In this document: piece after piece, positions 60,528 through 64,000 of the stretch
Layout: each line of letters starts with the position of its first letter
How positions within the stretch are numbered: the first letter of the stretch is position 1
Assembly: GCA_002688175.1 (NCBI GenBank)
Contig: NZCC01000030.1
Coordinates: 27,979 to 91,978 of the forward strand
Reading direction: 5' to 3'
Length of the DNA: 64,000 bases
DNA from: Chromatiales bacterium
Lineage (GTDB): Bacteria > Pseudomonadota > Gammaproteobacteria > Steroidobacterales > GCA-2729495
The notes under the pieces: generated by a model
Seen by the model: the letters and a program-made list of their open reading frames with translations, nothing else
Databases searched by the model: none
Told to the model about the DNA's origin: nothing
Made by a program: the position numbers and the translations under genes

Positions 60528-61945
60528 CCCATTGCTTTGCGACCGGAACGTATAACCAAACCGAACGAAAATAAAACAAATAAACTGACTAGCGGGTATT
60601 TCAGCAAATACACAACGGGAGTCAGCAAAATGCGCACTATGGCCCTTCCGGTTTCATCAGCGGCTATTCTGGCGGCCAAATCAGGTGAATTTCGATAGTA
60701 CCAGGCAACAAATGATCTGCCCGGCTCATTGGTCAGGAGGTAATAATCCCGAAATTGCCGCAATACCAGTACCTCTGGTTCGAGATAAGAGCCGTAGGCT
60801 GCAGTGGCAATGAAACAGTTCCCACCGCTTTTCTCCAACAGATCAATCGCCAAGTCAACAATAGTAATATCTGAATTTGATGTATCGCCAATGACCGCAG
60901 GAGCATCAGACCCTGTCACCATAGCTGAGTTGGTGATGGTTTTGTTGTTGGCCTCAAATAGAACATCCAGATCAATCTCAAGCGTCGCCTCTGCGCCGGC
61001 GGCCAGTGCCCCAATCGACCAGGTAATTGTTGCCGGCGGCCCTGCAGTCGGTACAGCAGCTGCGGATGGATCTGTTGTTGACTGTACGTATAAAACAAAA
61101 TCATCCAGGGTTACCGTCACGTCAACGCCGGTGGCATCTAACTGCCCTACGTTTTCTGCTTTAATCCGGTAAGTAATCAGGTCACCTGCTACTGCTGTTG
61201 ATATCGGTGTACCTGATTGATCAAGTGTGTCACTGGTCAGTAATACCGTGGTTGCATCGGTAATCTGGAAGCCACCAATAAATTCTAATTGCAGAGGAGT
61301 GGCCGGTATTGGCGACCAAGGAGAAATGCCATCCTCGTCGCCCCAGAATGCCTGTACAAAATAGCCGCTCGTATCAGAAGATGTGGCCACAACTCCAACC
61401 TGGCTACAAGTCTGGTTGTCGGCGCGGTAAGCTGTTGATCCATTCGAAAACCGGATAATCAATCCACCGCCAGTAAAGCTGAAAGTATTATCAACAAGAA
61501 AGCGCAAATCAAAGTTGCCGTTAATGGTATCGCCACGAGGACTTAACGGGGTGTAGGTATTACTGACAACTTTTGTGAACGGGCCCGCTTCTGTAGTTCC
61601 ACCGTTTACAGTTGTCGCAGCCATCTCGATATCTAATTCGATATTGAAATCATTGACGGCAGTCAGGTCAAAAGCAACTATGTCACCGACAGTGAGGTCG
61701 AAAGCCGGGATGTCCTTGTAAATAAAACCCATGTAAGGAGAAGTCGGGACGAATCCGGAATCCGGATCGCCCGGCACACCTGACCCGGGTGCGGCGCCAA
61801 AAGCAAGGCACGACGACTCTATTGTGGGTGAATCCGGTTCAATCGTCAGGACGACCTGTGCAGTTGTCGTCGTCCATGTGACCCCTGACAAGAGCCAAAG
61901 GCTTATCAGCATCATCCCTTTTGTTAATTTTCTTCGCTTAATCAT
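60515..61945 (-). CDS. CFI-box-CTERM domain protein with DUF11-like repeat
   Basis: Signal peptide [24 protein letters not shown]11-like [28 protein letters not shown]-terminal [48 protein letters not shown] then TM and basic tail. Confidence 0.87.
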   Translation of the reverse strand: MIKRRKLTKGMMLISLWLLSGVTWTTTTAQVVLTIEPDSPTIESSCLAFGAAPGSGVPGDPDSGFVPTSPYMGFIYKDIPAFDLTVGDIVAFDLTAVNDFNIELDIEMAATTVNGGTTEAGPFTKVVSNTYTPLSPRGDTINGNFDLRFLVDNTFSFTGGGLIIRFSNGSTAYRADNQTCSQVGVVATSSDTSGYFVQAFWGDEDGISPWSPIPATPLQLEFIGGFQITDATTVLLTSDTLDQSGTPISTAVAGDLITYRIKAENVGQLDATGVDVTVTLDDFVLYVQSTTDPSAAAVPTAGPPATITWSIGALAAGAEATLEIDLDVLFEANNKTITNSAMVTGSDAPAVIGDTSNSDITIVDLAIDLLEKSGGNCFIATAAYGSYLEPEVLVLRQFRDYYLLTNEPGRSFVAWYYRNSPDLAARIAADETGRAIVRILLTPVVYLLKYPLVSLFVLFSFGLVIRSGRKAMGWSR

Positions 61946-62231
61946 TGCAATCACTGCTTGAATATCCGTTGATGCGTTCGTTACTAACTGTAAAAGTGTG
62001 CACGCAGTTTGCTCCGCCACTTACCCAGGTATAGGCGACATAGTCGGCACCCAATTGCTCTGTTCGGTCTGGTTGTCCCCAGGACAAAATCAAATCGTCA
62101 ATATGGTGCCCTTCCCAGGCCGTATTGTCGGACTGCATTGATGACAGTCTTTGGCAGCCCTGCTGCATGACAGAGGCCAGAACCACAGTCATTAAACATA
62201 ATATTGATATTTTTTTGTTTCGTATGGTCAA
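61938..62231 (-). CDS. Small putative lipoprotein
   Basis: Signal-like N-terminus ending [31 protein letters not shown]; overlaps the start of the CFI-box gene. Confidence 0.65.
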   Translation of the reverse strand: MTIRNKKISILCLMTVVLASVMQQGCQRLSSMQSDNTAWEGHHIDDLILSWGQPDRTEQLGADYVAYTWVSGGANCVHTFTVSNERINGYSSSDCND

Positions 62232-62302
62232 CGTGCCTACTCCCTCCTGATGGGCGCTGCATATTCTACGGATTACAAAATGAATTGACGAGACTTATTT
62301 TT

Positions 62303-62789
62303 TTACTCTTTGACAGGTACATACTCGTAAGGTGAGTAAGCAGGATACCAGCGCCCATCGCTAAGGTGTTGCTCAATTTGCGCGGCAGATAATGGTTCAG
62401 CCAAACCATTCTCGATGGCATCCAGTATGACGGCACGAGCGACCGAAACCGATACTTCGCGCAATCGATCACAGGCCAATAGTCGGTGTATAAACGATTG
62501 GCAGGAATTCCTCCAGGTGCTGTTCAAGCAGGTAGAAGTACAGATGTTCGTTGCGATCCTGTAATGCTGCAAGTGATATATATTTACTGAGGTCATCTTC
62601 ATTAAGTGTCAGCGCCTTGTAAACACGTTTGGCCTGCGCTTCCATGTCAAGAATCCGATATGGAAGCAGACCATGCAGGCGGAAATTATCGCGTTCTTCG
62701 AAGGTGAATGCCGAACCCTTGTTCAGCAACGGGTCACGGAGTAATGCCATACCAAGTTTTGAAACTTGTAGTTTGGTCAATTTATTCAC
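62303..62789 (-). pseudogene. NAD-malic enzyme remnant with large internal deletion and frameshift
   Basis: LLRDPLLNKGSAFTFEERDNFRLHGLLP...EFLPIVYTPTIGL (malic enzyme N-terminal domain) jumps in another frame to LREVSVSVARAVILDAIENGLAEPL...WYPAYSPYEYVPV (malic enzyme C-terminus). Confidence 0.85.
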
Positions 62790-62894
62790 TTGAACATCCG
62801 TTCAATTGAAAAGTAAATTTAATACAGCATGACCATACAATATTGGTGACCTTACCCCTGAATCCGTACCGGCGATTCACTAGGAATAGCCATA

Positions 62895-63707
62895 TTACGC
62901 CACCTGCCTGGCAAAGACAGCCGGTGGCTGAAAACCTAAAGAACTGTGTAGTCTGACTTCGTTGTAGTGCTTCCTCCATTGGTCAATGATCTGGCGTGCG
63001 TGATGTATTGATCGAAACCAGTGCTGGTTAAGGCACCCTTCACGGAACTTGCCATTGAACGACTCAACAAATGCATTCTGGGTCGGCTTTCCCGGCTGAA
63101 TAAAGTGCAGCTTGACGTTGTTGTCCTTGGACCAGAAGAACATTGCCTTGCAGGTCAGCTCCGGGCCGTTGTCGCAGACGATAGTCCTGGGCAATGGGCG
63201 ATTCAGCTCAGTCAAAAAACGAGCCAGACGAGCACCAGAGATCGACGTATCGGTGAGCTGGCCGACACACTCGCGACTGAAGTCATCAACGATATTCAGC
63301 ACCCGAAAACGCCGGCCTTGGGCAAGCTGATCCGACACGAAGTCGATTGACCAGCGCTCATTACATCGCGTCGGTACTACCATCGGCATCCGTGGGCGCA
63401 CCAGCTTCTTGCGCTTTTTAGTACGAACCTGCAGTTTTTCCTCGGTGTAGACCCGGTAGGTGCGTTTGCGGTTCCTCACCAGGCCCTCATGACGCAGCAT
63501 CGCATGCAGCGTTGGATAGCCATAACGAGGGTAGCGCTCGGCGAGTTCCTTCAGGCGCTTGCGTAGAGCATCGTCGGTCCGAGCCTTGGCCTGATACCGA
63601 ATGACACTGCGACTGATGTTCATCAGCCTGCTGCCGCGACGTTCGCTCAACAGGCCACGTTGGACCCAATTGTGAACGACTTGCCGGCGGGCAGCAGGCC
63701 TTACCAC
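62895..63707 (-). CDS. IS3-family transposase OrfB (rve integrase core)
   Basis: RWSIDFVSDQLAQGRRFRVLNIVDDFSRECVG, VCDNGPELTCKAMFFWSKDNNVKLHFIQPGKPTQNAFVESFNGKFREGCLNQHWF. Confidence 0.97.
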   Translation of the reverse strand: MVRPAARRQVVHNWVQRGLLSERRGSRLMNISRSVIRYQAKARTDDALRKRLKELAERYPRYGYPTLHAMLRHEGLVRNRKRTYRVYTEEKLQVRTKKRKKLVRPRMPMVVPTRCNERWSIDFVSDQLAQGRRFRVLNIVDDFSRECVGQLTDTSISGARLARFLTELNRPLPRTIVCDNGPELTCKAMFFWSKDNNVKLHFIQPGKPTQNAFVESFNGKFREGCLNQHWFRSIHHARQIIDQWRKHYNEVRLHSSLGFQPPAVFARQVA

Positions 63708-63982
63708 TTTCGGCCCAGGGCATCCTTCAGAGCGACCTTCTCCAACATCGTCTCGGCTAATAGCTTCTTCAGCTTCTTGTTCTCAGTCTCAAGCTCCCGA
63801 AGCCGCTTCGCTTCGGTCACCTCCATGCCTCCATACTTCGCCTTCCAGGTATAAATCGTGCCTTCGGCAAAGCCATGCTCTCGGGCCAGTTCGGGCAACG
63901 GCACTGACAAGCCCAAGATCTCTGGTCCACTCATCCTGTTAGGGATTTCGGTTGTTGATTCAAATTTCCTTCGGTCCAGCAC
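63701..63982 (-). CDS. IS3-family transposase OrfA
   Basis: ELAREHGFAEGTIYTWKAKYGGMEVTEAKRLRELETENKKLKKLLAETMLEKVALKDALGRKW; N-terminus upstream of PELAREHG is atypical. Confidence 0.9.
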   Translation of the reverse strand: MLDRRKFESTTEIPNRMSGPEILGLSVPLPELAREHGFAEGTIYTWKAKYGGMEVTEAKRLRELETENKKLKKLLAETMLEKVALKDALGRKW

Positions 63983-64000
63983 TGTAAAAACTTCTCTGGA

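Larger units (their letters stand above)
62847..64000 (-). mobile_element. IS3-family (IS407-like) insertion sequence, truncated by right window edge
   Basis: OrfA/OrfB pair with DDE integrase; candidate terminal repeat TGACCTTACCCCTGAATCCG at 62847; other end is outside the window. Confidence 0.75.

Noticed and set aside
1-64000. CRISPR array, tRNA or rRNA genes
   Set aside because: No regularly spaced repeats and no recognisable tRNA/rRNA sequence were seen; a tRNAscan/CRISPR-finder run would be decisive.

Overview
The window looks like gammaproteobacterial chromosome; this is inferred from gene content and order, not from any search. Four broad segments are visible. (1) About 1-26 kb is a catabolic and transport region. 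It holds a CaiB/BaiF CoA-transferase cut by the left edge, an HMG-CoA-lyase-like gene, a hydantoinase/oxoprolinase HyuA-HyuB pair, an IclR regulator, a cytochrome b561/cytochrome c pair, an MscS channel, a disrupted aldo/keto reductase, an aldehyde dehydrogenase, an MFS transporter, TRAP DctQ-DctM, a peroxiredoxin, a VPxPA/PEP-CTERM-type protein, EtfA/EtfB, a sulfurtransferase, an unknown protein, a DUF1838-like Tat protein, an NCS1 permease, a second MFS transporter and an aminotransferase. (2) About 26-38.8 kb holds an AddB-like/AddA-like helicase-nuclease pair that converges on a partial type II secretion operon (gspG-H-I-J-K-L-M-N). A rhombosortase-like rhomboid protease is divergent from that operon, across a spacer with a perfect 15-bp dyad. 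(3) About 38.9-46.9 kb is a housekeeping cluster: fabG-acpP-fabF-pabB-pabC-mltG-tmk-holB-pilZ. (4) About 46.9-64 kb is mixed. It contains a cNMP-binding/rhodanese fusion, a FadJ-like protein, an EEP-family protein, an orphan TIR-like (MTH538/ThsB-type) protein, a ferredoxin-NADP reductase, a GDPD, a TolC/adaptor/HME-RND/DUF3240 efflux operon, a beta-barrel protein, a CFI-box-CTERM protein, a small lipoprotein, a malic enzyme remnant and an IS3-family element cut by the right edge. I found no convincing new multi-gene system. The best leads are the rhombosortase/T2SS dyad, the orphan TIR-like protein with an apparent Glu-to-Gln change, three C-terminal sorting themes in one window, and two genes with similar internal deletions. 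No tRNA, rRNA or CRISPR array was recognised.
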